Source: JAGXLC01 sp046545815
GTDB taxonomy: Bacteria; Bacteroidota; Bacteroidia; Bacteroidales; UBA12077
Length of the DNA: 62,881 nucleotides
Assembly: GCA_046545815.1 (NCBI GenBank)
Contig: JBKGZA010000002.1
Span: 1-62,881, forward strand
Reading direction: 5' to 3'
Positions within the stretch are counted from its first letter, which is position 1; every line of letters starts with the position of its first letter. The notes beneath the pieces were generated by a model, which did no database searches, was not told the origin of the DNA, and saw only the letters and a list, made by a program, of their open reading frames with translations. This document shows, piece by piece, positions 1 through 9,182 of this stretch. The translations under genes were made by a program, and so were the position numbers.

Positions 1-46
1 ATTCTGACAATTTGACTGTTTGGAATCTCTGTCCATAAAGCATAGA

Positions 47-244
47 CTACCACCTGCTTCCGAAAAACCATGCATAAAGTAAAATTCCCACTATAATGGC
101 AATGCCGGCGACGATCACATAAACGATAAAACGGGCAAAAGCCCCGACAGCATCCCAGGAGATGATGCCAAAGGCGGCAAGAAAAACCAATATCAGCAGA
201 ATGGTAATCAGGCAGTTTCCTCTGGGTTGTTGTATTTCGGGCAT
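47..244 (-). CDS. small two-helix membrane protein, function unknown
   Basis: A 65-residue protein with a short polar N-terminus (MPEIQQPRGN) and two hydrophobic segments at about residues 11-28 and 36-60, so probably a small inner-membrane protein. It ends in the basic/aromatic tail FFGSRW. No catalytic motif or named family is recognised. It lies just downstream of the DksA-like gene on the same strand (84 bp gap) and could be co-transcribed with it. The composition is convincing for a real membrane peptide, but the function is unknown. Confidence 0.6.
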   Translation of the reverse strand: MPEIQQPRGNCLITILLILVFLAAFGIISWDAVGAFARFIVYVIVAGIAIIVGILLYAWFFGSRW

Positions 245-328
245 AATTAAAAATTTAAAAAATTATTGACATTCTATTTATCTCTAAACTCAATAAAACA
301 ACATCGCACTTCATAACGGTCAAAACAT

Positions 329-673
329 TTACATTTGTGCACATCTCATACAGAGGGCGCTTTCGGGCATGGCTGCCAGTCTTCCCATAGGAATGGGTTG
401 ACCGCAGCGACGGCAATGACCAAAATCTTTGTCGTCAATTTTTCGTAACGCCGCTTCGATATTTTTGAGCTTGTTTTCTGCAGTGCGAAGTGCAGCATCA
501 TTAACGCTCTTATTGTTGATGGCATCCATACGGCTAACCCTGCCTATAGCATTTTCAGGGGCTATTGGTTTTGTAAGATCCTTCAGGCTTTCTATACGCT
601 TTTCCACCTTAGTCTTTTCCTGTAAAAGCTTTTCCTTTAGTTGAGATCTTTCCTCCTTGGTCATTTTTAACAC
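329..673 (-). CDS. DksA/TraR-family zinc finger protein
   Basis: A 114-residue protein with a charged, probably coiled-coil N-terminal half (residues 5-90, rich in K/E/R) and a C-terminal four-cysteine zinc finger: CRRC, 17 residues, CMRC. This is the TraR/DksA layout; DksA-type proteins enter the RNA polymerase secondary channel and alter transcription with ppGpp, and Bacteroidota carry several short paralogues of unproven role. The start could be residue 1 or Met4 (MTKEERSQ). It stands alone, with a long non-coding stretch upstream. Confidence 0.85.
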   Translation of the reverse strand: MLKMTKEERSQLKEKLLQEKTKVEKRIESLKDLTKPIAPENAIGRVSRMDAINNKSVNDAALRTAENKLKNIEAALRKIDDKDFGHCRRCGQPIPMGRLAAMPESALCMRCAQM

Positions 674-829
674 TTTTATCAGCTACTAAATTAATAAATG
701 TTTTTTCATGTGCGTATCCAAATTAAAATCCATCTCACAATCGATTGTTTATAACCCATCTGCTGGTGAAATCATCTATTTCATAAGAAATATTGATAAA
801 TGAGGCTTCAGGTTGATGGGACCTATTAA

Positions 830-997
830 TCTATAGGTGTATGCCTTCAGGAACTGGCACAATTATGGGGCTTGTATTCAGGGATATTTGACTATAAAGA
901 CCTTATAGTTGACCTGGCGGGAGTTTTGGTTGCCCTTACGCCAGATAAATATATTATGAAGCATGCAGTAAAAAAAGAGCATTCTTACCAGAAATAA
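830..997 (+). pseudogene. possible C-terminal remnant of a VanZ-like membrane protein
   Basis: Between the DksA-like gene and aroA (674-1061) there is no intact gene. One plus-strand stop-to-stop frame reads QELAQLWGLYSGIFDYKDL and then a hydrophobic run VDLAGVLVAL before a basic tail and stop. That pattern resembles the end of VanZ-like membrane proteins (E-x-x-Q, then G-x-F-D-x-x-D-L and a membrane helix). No start codon fits and nothing upstream continues it, so it would be a 55-codon remnant. The resemblance is from memory and could be chance. Confidence 0.3.
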
Positions 998-1061
998 CTC
1001 CTTCATTAAAGGCTAAAAAACAGGTTTCATCTTCTCTTTTTTCAGTTGAGCCAGATACAAT

Positions 1062-2321
1062 TTATTCAGGTTGCACCCTAACGTTGAGTTTTTCCAATGT
1101 ATCGAAGAATGTAGGAAACGATTTGCCCACGGCTTGTGCATTGGTTATCTCCACAGGATTTTCCGATGCCAGTGCGATCATGGCACCTGCCATGGCCATA
1201 CGGTGGTCGTTATGGGAATCGAACGGTCCACCCTTTGGTTTATTTCCTTTTATATACATCCGGTCGTCATCTTCCACAGATGCCTGTATGCCCATATTAC
1301 CAAGCTCCTGCAACAGGGCTTCAGCCCTGTTGCTTTCTTTATACTGCAGGCGATGAACACCCCTGATCCTTGAGGTTCCATGGCAATTGGCTGCCAAAAC
1401 CCCCAAAGGCGGAAAAAGGTCAGGAGTGTGTGTAGCATCAAAATCAAAGGATTCCAATTCCGGTGGATGCTTTATGAAATAACTTCCGTGTTCATAATGG
1501 ATTTTCACACCACAGGCTTTAAGCACTCCCAGTATCTTTTTATCTCCTTGCACAGAAGAGGGGTTAAGCCCCGATATCAGAAGGTTGCCCCGAATAGCGG
1601 CTCCTGTAAAAAAGAAAGCGGCATTACTCCAGTCTCCTTCTATCTCAATCTCCGTACTTCTGTATTCCTGATTTCCGGGGACTTCAAAAACCTCATAATC
1701 GTGATTCACCACCCGGATGCCAAATTTTTTGAGGACCGCCAGGGTCATGTCCACATAGGGTTTGCTTTTAAGATTTTTCACTTCAATTCTTGAATCATTT
1801 CCGCCAAGGGGCAGGGCGAACAAAAGACCCGAGAGAAACTGAGAGCTGACGGATCCGTCAAGACTGATTTTCCCTCCTTTCAATGGTCCTTTCACCCGCA
1901 CCGGCAGAAACCCATTTGAAGTTTCACATTTTACTCCTGCTTCGTTCAATACCTGCTCCAAAATTCCCATTGGCCTATTCTTAAGGGACCCCTCCCCTTC
2001 TATTGTTATTTCCTTATCTGACAAGGCCATTACCGGTATGATCAGGCGGATTCCCAATCCTGATTCCCCGATATTCAGGGTGGAAACGGAAGGGTCAAAA
2101 CCGCCATGAACGTTGAGATAACCTGGTTGTTCATCTGGTTGAGCGCCCAACAATTCAATTACCCTGAGCAGGTTCAGCTCATCTTCACTTCTACCCGGTT
2201 TTTTTATCGTGGTGAGCCCTTCCGCCAGCAGTGAAGCAACAAGTACCCGCTGCATATGGCTCTTTGAAGAAGGAATATGAAGCTTTCCCTCTATGGATGA
2301 TGGAGAAACAATGACCTTCAT
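1062..2321 (-). CDS. aroA: 3-phosphoshikimate 1-carboxyvinyltransferase (EPSP synthase)
   Basis: EPSP synthase joins shikimate-3-phosphate and phosphoenolpyruvate in the shikimate pathway to aromatic amino acids. The 419-residue length is normal. Seen: the N-terminal substrate-binding segment IPSSKSHMQR (residues 17-26), the GESGLGIRL PEP-binding loop, SSQFLSGLL, and the C-terminal LQYKESNRAEAL and NDHRMAMAGA motifs. The start at MKVIVSPSS is the only sensible one. It is the last gene of an era-der-aroA run (89 bp after der). No other aro gene is in the window. Confidence 0.95.
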   Translation of the reverse strand: MKVIVSPSSIEGKLHIPSSKSHMQRVLVASLLAEGLTTIKKPGRSEDELNLLRVIELLGAQPDEQPGYLNVHGGFDPSVSTLNIGESGLGIRLIIPVMALSDKEITIEGEGSLKNRPMGILEQVLNEAGVKCETSNGFLPVRVKGPLKGGKISLDGSVSSQFLSGLLFALPLGGNDSRIEVKNLKSKPYVDMTLAVLKKFGIRVVNHDYEVFEVPGNQEYRSTEIEIEGDWSNAAFFFTGAAIRGNLLISGLNPSSVQGDKKILGVLKACGVKIHYEHGSYFIKHPPELESFDFDATHTPDLFPPLGVLAANCHGTSRIRGVHRLQYKESNRAEALLQELGNMGIQASVEDDDRMYIKGNKPKGGPFDSHNDHRMAMAGAMIALASENPVEITNAQAVGKSFPTFFDTLEKLNVRVQPE

Positions 2322-2410
2322 ATTTTAAAAAGGGTTTAATTAATTGTGCATAAAATTAAAACGTTATCTTTTAATCCGCTTATATGAGACTTAAAAATAA
2401 TAAAAGAACC

Positions 2411-3718
2411 CTACTTCTTCCTGAAGAATATCTGTATAGGAACTCCTGTAAAATCAAAATGGTTTCTTAGCACGTTCTCGATATATCTTTTGTAAGGTTC
2501 TTTAATATGTTGCGGATAATTGCAGAACAAAGCAAATGATGGAGCATGGGTATGCAGTTGGGTGGCGTATTTAATCTGAATATACCTTCCCCGCACCGCA
2601 GGCGGAGGAAAATTATCCACTGCATCACGGATTACTTTGTTTAGCTGAGACGTTGGAATCCTTCTCCTGCGGTTATGATATACCCTTTCAGACTCTTCAA
2701 GCACTTTGTGTATTCGTTTTTTATGGATCGCAGAAGTAAAAATGATTGGAATATCCTGGAAAGGAGCAATTTTCCGTTTGATCATCCGGGTATAATCATT
2801 TGCTGTTCTGCTGTCCTTTTCTATTAAATCCCACTTATTGACCAGCAACAAAACACCCCGGCGATTCTGCTGAATGAGTTTCAGTATATTCAGATCCTGA
2901 GATTGAATGCCCTCGGTGGCATCAACCATTAACAAACAAACATCTGCATGTTCTATGGTTCTTATGGCCCTCATTACCGAATAGAACTCAACATCCTCAC
3001 GTACTTTGCCCTTTTTTCTCAGCCCGGCTGTATCAACAAGGTAGAAATCATGCTGATACTTTGTATATCGTGAATAGATGGAATCCCTGGTGGTACCTGA
3101 TAAGGAAGTTACAATATTTCGTTCCTCTCCGATCAAAGTATTAATAAGAGAAGATTTTCCTACATTGGGCTTGCCCACCACTGCATATTTCGGTATTTCT
3201 TCTTCCGGGGTATATTCCTTCAGGTCGAGATGTTGGATCACTTCATCCAAAAGTTCCCCTGTACCTGAGCCATGAAGAGAAGCAATGCTGAACGGCTCTC
3301 CCAGCCCCAGGCTATAAAACACACTGGCATCATAGCTTCTTTCCAGGTTATCTACTTTATTTACCACGGGAATGACCTTTTTTTCGCTTCTCCTGAGCAT
3401 CTCAGCCATTTCATGATCCAGATCGGTGATACCGGTAGTTACATCCACCACAAATAAGATCACCGTAGCTTCCTCAATGGCCAGATTGACTTGTTTCCTT
3501 ATCTCCTTTTCAAAGACATTCTCCGTATGTTCAATATATCCCCCTGTATCAATGAGGTTAAACATCTTCCCTTCCCATTCAACCATGCCATAGTGGCGGT
3601 CACGCGTAACTCCTCCCACCTCATCAACAATGGCTTTCCTGGATTCGGTGAGTCTGTTGAAAAGGGTGGATTTACCGACATTCGGCCTTCCTACTATTGC
3701 AACCGTATCTTTTGCCAT
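2411..3718 (-). CDS. der: ribosome biogenesis GTPase Der (EngA)
   Basis: An essential GTPase for 50S subunit assembly. Two tandem G domains are visible: GRPNVGKST near residue 10 with DTGG and NKVD, and GKPNVGKSS near residue 181 with DTAG and NKWD. The C-terminal KH-like domain ends in a basic FFRKK tail. The length of 435 residues is typical. It lies 62 bp downstream of era on the same strand and 89 bp before aroA, so the two GTPases are probably co-transcribed. Confidence 0.96.
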   Translation of the reverse strand: MAKDTVAIVGRPNVGKSTLFNRLTESRKAIVDEVGGVTRDRHYGMVEWEGKMFNLIDTGGYIEHTENVFEKEIRKQVNLAIEEATVILFVVDVTTGITDLDHEMAEMLRRSEKKVIPVVNKVDNLERSYDASVFYSLGLGEPFSIASLHGSGTGELLDEVIQHLDLKEYTPEEEIPKYAVVGKPNVGKSSLINTLIGEERNIVTSLSGTTRDSIYSRYTKYQHDFYLVDTAGLRKKGKVREDVEFYSVMRAIRTIEHADVCLLMVDATEGIQSQDLNILKLIQQNRRGVLLLVNKWDLIEKDSRTANDYTRMIKRKIAPFQDIPIIFTSAIHKKRIHKVLEESERVYHNRRRRIPTSQLNKVIRDAVDNFPPPAVRGRYIQIKYATQLHTHAPSFALFCNYPQHIKEPYKRYIENVLRNHFDFTGVPIQIFFRKK

Positions 3719-3780
3719 AATCAGTAAATTGGTTTACGCTTAATCTCTTCCTGATCCTTCATTACTGATCTGATTAAGGA

Positions 3781-4656
3781 TTAATAACCCATTGATCTTA
3801 AAAACCCGTCCTTGTCCCTCCACTCTTTGTGTACTTTAACGTAAAGGTCAAGAAACACCTGCTTCTCATAAAGTGCCTCCAGTTCTTCACGGGCCATAAT
3901 TCCAATACTTTTGATGGCTTCCCCTTTACTACCAATCAGTATTGCTTTCTGACTGTCACGCATCACATATATGGTAGCCCTTATGTTGAGAATCTTTTCC
4001 TTATCTTTAAATTCTTCAATCTGTACCTCAGTTGAGTAAGGTACTTCCTTTTGAAAATTCAGAAAAATCTTTTCCCGGATGATTTCTGATACAAAAAAAC
4101 GTTCAGATTTGTCGGTCAGGGCATCCTTAGGATAATAGGGAGGATTTTCAGGAAGCAGTTCCAGGATTTTGTCAAATACTTCGGGCAGATAATAACCCTT
4201 GAGTGCCGACACAGGAATAATATGGGCACCGGGAATCATTTCCTTCCATTGGGCCAAAACAGGCTCCAGTTCATTCTCGCGGGCCAGATCAATTTTGTTG
4301 ACAATTAAAATAATGGGTATATCGGTCTTTTTAATTCTTTCAATATATTCCAGGTGTTTGTCATATTTCTCCCTGATATCAGTAATATACAGTAGAATAT
4401 CTGCATCTTCCAGTGCGAGGTCAATGAATCGAAGCATTTTTTCATGCAGCTTATAATGGGGTTTGATAATGCCCGGGGTATCCGAATAGATGATCTGGAA
4501 ATTTTCTCCGTTCATAACACCCATGATCCGATGCCGGGTTGTTTGGGCCTTTGAAGTGATAATCGAAAGCTTCTCACCCACAAGCTGATTCATCAGGGTT
4601 GATTTCCCTACATTGGGGTTCCCGATAATATTTACAAATCCGGCTTTATGATTCAT
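3781..4656 (-). CDS. era: GTPase Era, 16S rRNA-binding
   Basis: Era binds the 3' end of 16S rRNA and couples 30S assembly to growth. The 291-residue protein shows G1 GNPNVGKST (residues 12-20), G3 DTPG, G4 NKID and, in the C-terminal KH domain, the RNA-binding loop IGSKGEAIKSIG. The start MNHKAGFVNI fits the family. It is the first gene of the era-der-aroA run. Confidence 0.96.
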   Translation of the reverse strand: MNHKAGFVNIIGNPNVGKSTLMNQLVGEKLSIITSKAQTTRHRIMGVMNGENFQIIYSDTPGIIKPHYKLHEKMLRFIDLALEDADILLYITDIREKYDKHLEYIERIKKTDIPIILIVNKIDLARENELEPVLAQWKEMIPGAHIIPVSALKGYYLPEVFDKILELLPENPPYYPKDALTDKSERFFVSEIIREKIFLNFQKEVPYSTEVQIEEFKDKEKILNIRATIYVMRDSQKAILIGSKGEAIKSIGIMAREELEALYEKQVFLDLYVKVHKEWRDKDGFLRSMGY

Positions 4657-4780
4657 TTCTGGTGATTTCTAATTTTTTAAGAGCCACAAAAATAATACAA
4701 ATTTTCAGGCCGGCTTCATTTCAAATCAAATTTACAGCCAATTTAGCAAGGTCATCCACTGAGGAATTAAATAAAGCCAA

Positions 4781-4820
4781 CAAAAAGGCCCCTTAAACCG
4801 GTGTTTAAGGGGCCTTTTTG
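4781..4820 (-). terminator. strong bidirectional intrinsic terminator after the sigma factor gene
   Basis: A perfect inverted repeat with 18-nt arms (4781-4798 and 4803-4820, CAAAAAGGCCCCTTAAAC and its complement) around the 4-nt loop CGGT. The A-run on one side and T-run on the other make it a Rho-independent terminator in both directions. It lies 24 bp past the stop of the sigma gene and upstream of era, so it separates the two transcription units. Confidence 0.9.
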
Positions 4821-4844
4821 TATATGTCCTGCATTAAATAACGC

Positions 4845-5345
4845 TCAGTAACCTTGAAGTTTTTCTGACAGCTTCTTTCTGGTGAAGAATATCCGGCTTT
4901 TTACCGTGCCTATTTTAAGTTCCAGATCTTCTGCTATTTCCTTATATTTATATCCTGAAAGGAACATCTTAAAGGGAACACGGAACTCATCGGGTAATTC
5001 CTCAATCTTTCTGTTGATTTCAATGATTGAATACTCGCTGTCCGGCGTGCTTGTAGTACTTTCCTCAGACTGGTTGATAAAATAGTTATTTTCTGTTTTA
5101 TCGTTGTGTGTATTCTCCTTTTGTTTTTTACGATAATTATTGATGAAGGTATTTTTCATAATGGTAAACGTCCATGCCTTCAGATTGGAATGTCCTATAA
5201 ACTTATCCCTGTTGGCCAAGGCTTTATAATAAGTTTCCTGAAGCAGGTCTTTTGCCTCCTCATGGTCTGAGGTCAAACTCAATGCAAACCTTTCCAGTTT
5301 GTCTTCGAGTTCTATAAGCTGTTGATTAAATTCTGTTGCCTTCAT
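4845..5345 (-). CDS. ECF-type RNA polymerase sigma factor
   Basis: A 166-residue sigma-70 family protein of the extracytoplasmic-function type. Region 2 contains DLLQETYYKAL and the promoter-melting part AWTFTIMKNTFINNYR; region 4 contains a helix-turn-helix around YKEIAEDLELKIGTVKSRIF. No anti-sigma gene is adjacent. I start it at MKATEFNQ (5345) because the reading frame upstream (MFKYVLYLL...) does not look like sigma. It sits next to the CarH-like regulator on the same strand; ECF sigmas beside LitR/CarH regulators control light-induced genes in other bacteria, so a role in the photolyase response is inferred. Confidence 0.9.
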   Translation of the reverse strand: MKATEFNQQLIELEDKLERFALSLTSDHEEAKDLLQETYYKALANRDKFIGHSNLKAWTFTIMKNTFINNYRKKQKENTHNDKTENNYFINQSEESTTSTPDSEYSIIEINRKIEELPDEFRVPFKMFLSGYKYKEIAEDLELKIGTVKSRIFFTRKKLSEKLQGY

Positions 5346-5370
5346 AGTTATTGATTTTTTTATTGTATTA

Positions 5371-5579
5371 TGTTTAAGCAAATATAAAACATATTTAAAC
5401 ATAAATCCAAATATTTTTTAAAGAAATTTTTGGGGGATCATCTTTTTCCAAATAAGAGTAAATGGGGAAATTGGCCACAAACAAGAGTTTTGGATATTTT
5501 TATCCTGGTCATTATAAATAAAGCCAAAATTAAAATACTGTTTAAACAATTTAACCTCTTTTGGGAATAAATTTAAACA
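5371..5579. promoter_or_regulatory. cluster of TGTTTAAACA-like sites upstream of the sigma gene
   Basis: In the 395-bp gene-free stretch 5346-5740, four related 10-mers are seen: TGTTTAAGCA (5371), TATTTAAACA (5392, exactly 21 bp on), a perfect palindrome TGTTTAAACA (5539) and AATTTAAACA (5570). The same perfect palindrome occurs in the carH-phr intergenic region. They are candidate operators for the neighbouring MerR-type regulator. The background is AT-rich, so single weak sites may be chance. Nothing else was recognised in the stretch. Confidence 0.4.
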
Positions 5580-5740
5580 AGGATTATAGCGGTGGAATTT
5601 AGGTTTTTAAGATACAAATATCTGTTTTTAGTTCAGATCAATTCAACAATCAGAAGGAATTCATTATTTAGAATAACAACTCTATTCTCTTGTGATTCTG
5701 GTGATTTCACTAAGGGGTTGTGTTAACAGACAATAAGGAA

Positions 5741-6622
5741 TCAGATCGATTTCAATCTCTCATTTAATTCTTTGGGAGATGATACCTTTTCCACATTTCC
5801 AGGGAGTTGAAAACCGGCCTCATGAATTCGAATGCCTGTTATGAAGATGATTTGTCTGTGGAATATATTGGAGAGCTGTTCCACATAACTTTTCAGTTTA
5901 TCCCCGCGTAAAGCTGTGGTGATGGTGGTAAATAAATAATCACTCTTGATGAGGCGGGTAGTTTCAACCAGGTCATTGAAAGGCACGGAGCTACCCAGGT
6001 ATATTACACTTTGTCCTGCCTTCTTAATTAAGTAATTATAGAAAAGCAGCCCCAGTTCATGAAATTCATCCTCAGGAAGGAAAAGAATGAAGGTCTTGGC
6101 ATCCTTTTTATCGGGTATTCTCAGGTTGTCAATAGCAACCATCAATTTTTGTCTGAAAAGATTGGAGATAAAATGTTCCTGGGCCGGATTGATTGAACCG
6201 GTCTGCCATAACAAACCAATACGTTCAAAGAAAGGAAAAATCAGTTTAATGATGGTTTGCTCAAAACCTTCATGCATGATGGCATTGGACAAGACCTGGT
6301 CGAATTTCATCTCATCCAGATCAACCATGGCAATGACCAACTTCTCGATCTGGCTTTCCAGGTCCTTGGAATTATAAGTAAATTTCATTACCTTTTCCTT
6401 CAAATCATGATTATCCAACCTGGATATATCTGATATTCTCCATCCTTCCCGGTTCAATATGGCAATATTGAGCAATTTCTTCAGATCATGCTCGGAATAA
6501 TACCTAATATTGGTCGGTGTCCTTTTGGGTTGTATGACATTGTAACGCTTTTCCCAAATCCTAATGGTATGTGCTTTGATTCCGGATAGCTTTTCCAATT
6601 CCCTTATTGAATAACGCGACAT
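5741..6622 (-). CDS. CarH/LitR-type B12-dependent MerR transcriptional regulator (photoreceptor candidate)
   Basis: A 293-residue protein. Residues 1-70 are a MerR helix-turn-helix (YSIRELEKLSGIKAHTIRIWEKRY). Residues 85-160 form the helical bundle that covers cobalamin, with the W-x9-E-H signature (W139, E149, H150). Residues 175-290 are a B12-binding Rossmann domain with E186-x-H188-x-x-G191, the lower cobalt ligand motif. CarH proteins hold adenosylcobalamin, bind DNA as tetramers in the dark and let go in light. The residue after W139 is Gln, whereas Thermus CarH has the light-state ligand His there (from memory). It is divergent from photolyase and next to an ECF sigma gene, the usual company of light regulators. 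Confidence 0.88.
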   Translation of the reverse strand: MSRYSIRELEKLSGIKAHTIRIWEKRYNVIQPKRTPTNIRYYSEHDLKKLLNIAILNREGWRISDISRLDNHDLKEKVMKFTYNSKDLESQIEKLVIAMVDLDEMKFDQVLSNAIMHEGFEQTIIKLIFPFFERIGLLWQTGSINPAQEHFISNLFRQKLMVAIDNLRIPDKKDAKTFILFLPEDEFHELGLLFYNYLIKKAGQSVIYLGSSVPFNDLVETTRLIKSDYLFTTITTALRGDKLKSYVEQLSNIFHRQIIFITGIRIHEAGFQLPGNVEKVSSPKELNERLKSI

Positions 6623-6667
6623 GCATTCTAATCATTAAATGAAACATCCGAATTAAAAATCACTATA

Positions 6668-6916
6668 TGTTTAATTATAAATGCCAATTCACTTGACAAT
6701 TCTTATATTTAACAATTATAGAATACATTTGTTTAAACAAGCACATCCCTTATCAGAAATACAAACCATAAAATGAATGGAATGCAATAACAAATTGTCA
6801 CGTTTATAATCTATTACTTAATCATTAAACAAATGTTACTTTCCAAATTTATCAGGAATAAACTATTTTGCAAAAATCATCATTTTAGTTTGAAAAATGC
6901 AATATGGATTTAAACA
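6668..6916. promoter_or_regulatory. carH-phr divergent control region with TGTTTAAACA sites
   Basis: The 335-bp stretch 6623-6957 between carH-like (minus) and photolyase (plus) must hold both promoters. It contains a perfect 12-bp palindrome TTGTTTAAACAA (6729-6740) and looser relatives at 6668 (TGTTTAATTA), 6705, 6822 (TCATTAAACA) and 6907 (GATTTAAACA). The core TGTTTAAACA also occurs upstream of the sigma gene. Operator function for the CarH-like protein is inference. Confidence 0.45.
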
Positions 6917-6957
6917 ATCTCAAATTTTATTTGTAAAAATGGGCTATATAGCTTACT

Positions 6958-8268
6958 ATGGGAAAAATAACAATATATTGGTTCAGAAGAGACCTGCGGC
7001 TGGAAGACAATCGTGGATTATATCATGCTTTGAAGGAAAATGACTGTGTTTTGCCCATTTTTATTTTTGACAGGAACATCCTGGATGCACTTGAGCAAAC
7101 TTATGATGCCCGTGTGGAATTCATTTACAAACGGGTACAAAAACTGAAAATAAGGCTGGAAAATATAGGCAGTTCGTTATTGGTATTGCATGGAAAGCCT
7201 ATCGAGCAGTTCAGATTTTTGATACGGAATTATACAACAGGTGAAGTTTATTTCAACCACGATTACGAACCTTACGCCATTGCCCGCGACCAGAGTATTT
7301 CTCAATTTCTGGAAAAGAACCATATAAGAGTCAAATCGTTTAAAGACCATACCATATTTGAGAAAGACGAGATACTGAAAAAGGATGGGAAGCCCTATAC
7401 GGTTTATACCCCTTATATGAAAAAGTGGAAAGATAAGATCAGCAGGAATGTGCTTGTTGAATTCTCCACCAGGAATTACCACCACCGGTTTATAAAAATG
7501 GAGCCGTCCGAACTTCCTTCAATGGAATCTCTAAGATTCAAAGAAAAGGGTATAACTTTTCCTTCCGGCGAACTGAACGAAGCGGTCATTTCCAATTATC
7601 ATCTCAACCGGGATTATCCTTACCTTGATGGTACCACACGCCTTGGAATTCATTTGCGTTTCGGGTCCCTGAGCATACGCAGGGCTGCAAAAAAGGGGCT
7701 CGAGCTGAATGAAACGTGGCTCAATGAATTGATATGGAGAGATTTTTACATGATGATCCTGTGGCACTTTCCTTATGTAACAGATGGCTCATTTAAGTCT
7801 CAATATAATGAAATTGAATGGCGCAACGATGAAGAAGAATTCGCTGCATGGTGTGAGGGAAAAACCGGCTATCCCATAGTTGATGCCGGTATGCGGCAAT
7901 TCAATCAAACGGGGTATATGCATAACCGGGTCCGTATGATTGCCGCCTCTTTCCTAACCAAGCACCTGTTAATTGACTGGCGGTGGGGAGAGTCTTATTT
8001 TGCTGAAAAATTGCTTGACTATGAGCTGGCCTCCAACAACGGTGGATGGCAATGGGCTTCAGGAAGCGGTTGCGATGCAGCTCCATATTTTAGAATATTC
8101 AACCCTCACAGACAAACAGAAAGATTCGACCCGGAACACCGGTATATTGAAAATTGGGTACCGGAATTCCGGGATCCGGCATATAAAAAACCAATTGTAG
8201 ATCATAAATTTGCACGTGAAAGGGCATTGCAGGTTTATAGTAAAGCATTAAAAAAGAACAATTTATGA
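6958..8268 (+). CDS. phrB: deoxyribodipyrimidine photolyase (cryptochrome/photolyase family)
   Basis: A 436-residue light-driven DNA repair enzyme. The N-terminal antenna-binding domain starts WFRRDLRLEDNRGL; the C-terminal FAD domain shows WLNELIWRDFYMMILWHFP, GYPIVDAGMRQ and the signature NGGWQWASGSGCDAAPYFRIFNP that holds FAD and the pyrimidine dimer. Length and motifs fit a class I CPD photolyase. It is divergent from the B12 photoreceptor and overlaps the next gene by 4 bp (ATGA), so the two are translationally coupled. Confidence 0.95.
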   Translation: MGKITIYWFRRDLRLEDNRGLYHALKENDCVLPIFIFDRNILDALEQTYDARVEFIYKRVQKLKIRLENIGSSLLVLHGKPIEQFRFLIRNYTTGEVYFNHDYEPYAIARDQSISQFLEKNHIRVKSFKDHTIFEKDEILKKDGKPYTVYTPYMKKWKDKISRNVLVEFSTRNYHHRFIKMEPSELPSMESLRFKEKGITFPSGELNEAVISNYHLNRDYPYLDGTTRLGIHLRFGSLSIRRAAKKGLELNETWLNELIWRDFYMMILWHFPYVTDGSFKSQYNEIEWRNDEEEFAAWCEGKTGYPIVDAGMRQFNQTGYMHNRVRMIAASFLTKHLLIDWRWGESYFAEKLLDYELASNNGGWQWASGSGCDAAPYFRIFNPHRQTERFDPEHRYIENWVPEFRDPAYKKPIVDHKFARERALQVYSKALKKNNL

Positions 8269-9182
8269 AAATACTAGTTATCGGTGCTACGGGATTTATC
8301 GGAAAACCATTGGTGGAAAAACTATTAAAAAGAAATCATGAGGTATATGTTTTTACCCGAAATGATGAAAAGGCAAGGCGTCTTTTCAGCGACCGGGTTT
8401 TCATTCAGCAATGGAAGACCGATGAATACATTGTATTGCAAGAATATGCCCATAAAGTAGATGTAGTGATTAACCTGGCTGGGGAAAACCTGGGTGAAAA
8501 ACGCTGGACAGGAGACCAGAAGAGAAAGATCCTTTCAAGCCGCGTGAATATTGGTAAAGCCCTTAGCTTTGCATTAAAACAAAGCAAGGACAAACCTTAC
8601 CTCCTTATCCAGGGGTCGGGCGTTGACTATTATGGATTCAGTGAACACCAGACTTTCCCAGAAAAATCCCCTGCAGGGGAAGGTTTTTTGCCTATGTTAG
8701 CTCAACAATGGGAAGATTCGGTGCGAAATATAGAAGAGGACAATACCAGAAAAATATTTATCCGCACAGGCGTAGTGCTGGGGAGAGAAGGAGGTATATT
8801 GCCCCGGATGATGCGACCATTCAGGTTCTTCCTTGGGGGACCTCTGGGAACAGGAAGACAATGGATATCCTGGATACATATCGATGATGAAACCGAAGCC
8901 ATTGTCAGGCTCGCCGAAACTAACGGACTGGAGGGACCATATAACCTGGCCGCTCCCACTCCTGTTACCATGAAAGAATTTGCTGCAACATTGGGAAAAG
9001 TGATGCAAAAACCTTCATGGCTTCCTGTACCGCCATTTCTTCTGAAAATGGTCTTCGGCGATATGGCGAAAGAAATGATATTACAGGGACAAAGGGTGAT
9101 ACCTGAAAAAATTCGGGAGATTGGTTTCGAATTCCGTTACCCGGATTTGGAAAGTGCGCTTACCGAGCTGTTGAAACGCTAA
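8265..9182 (+). CDS. TIGR01777-family NAD-dependent epimerase/dehydratase (SDR39U1-like)
   Basis: A 305-residue extended short-chain dehydrogenase. The Rossmann motif GATGFIGKPLVEKL is at residues 8-21; then NLAGENLGEKRW, the family hallmark around residue 70, and a G-V-D-Y-Y-G segment that replaces the usual active-site region. The family is often found next to photolyase or cell-division genes but its substrate is unknown. The ATG overlaps the photolyase stop, and its own stop overlaps the convergent dinB stop by 4 bp. Confidence 0.88.
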   Translation: MKILVIGATGFIGKPLVEKLLKRNHEVYVFTRNDEKARRLFSDRVFIQQWKTDEYIVLQEYAHKVDVVINLAGENLGEKRWTGDQKRKILSSRVNIGKALSFALKQSKDKPYLLIQGSGVDYYGFSEHQTFPEKSPAGEGFLPMLAQQWEDSVRNIEEDNTRKIFIRTGVVLGREGGILPRMMRPFRFFLGGPLGTGRQWISWIHIDDETEAIVRLAETNGLEGPYNLAAPTPVTMKEFAATLGKVMQKPSWLPVPPFLLKMVFGDMAKEMILQGQRVIPEKIREIGFEFRYPDLESALTELLKR

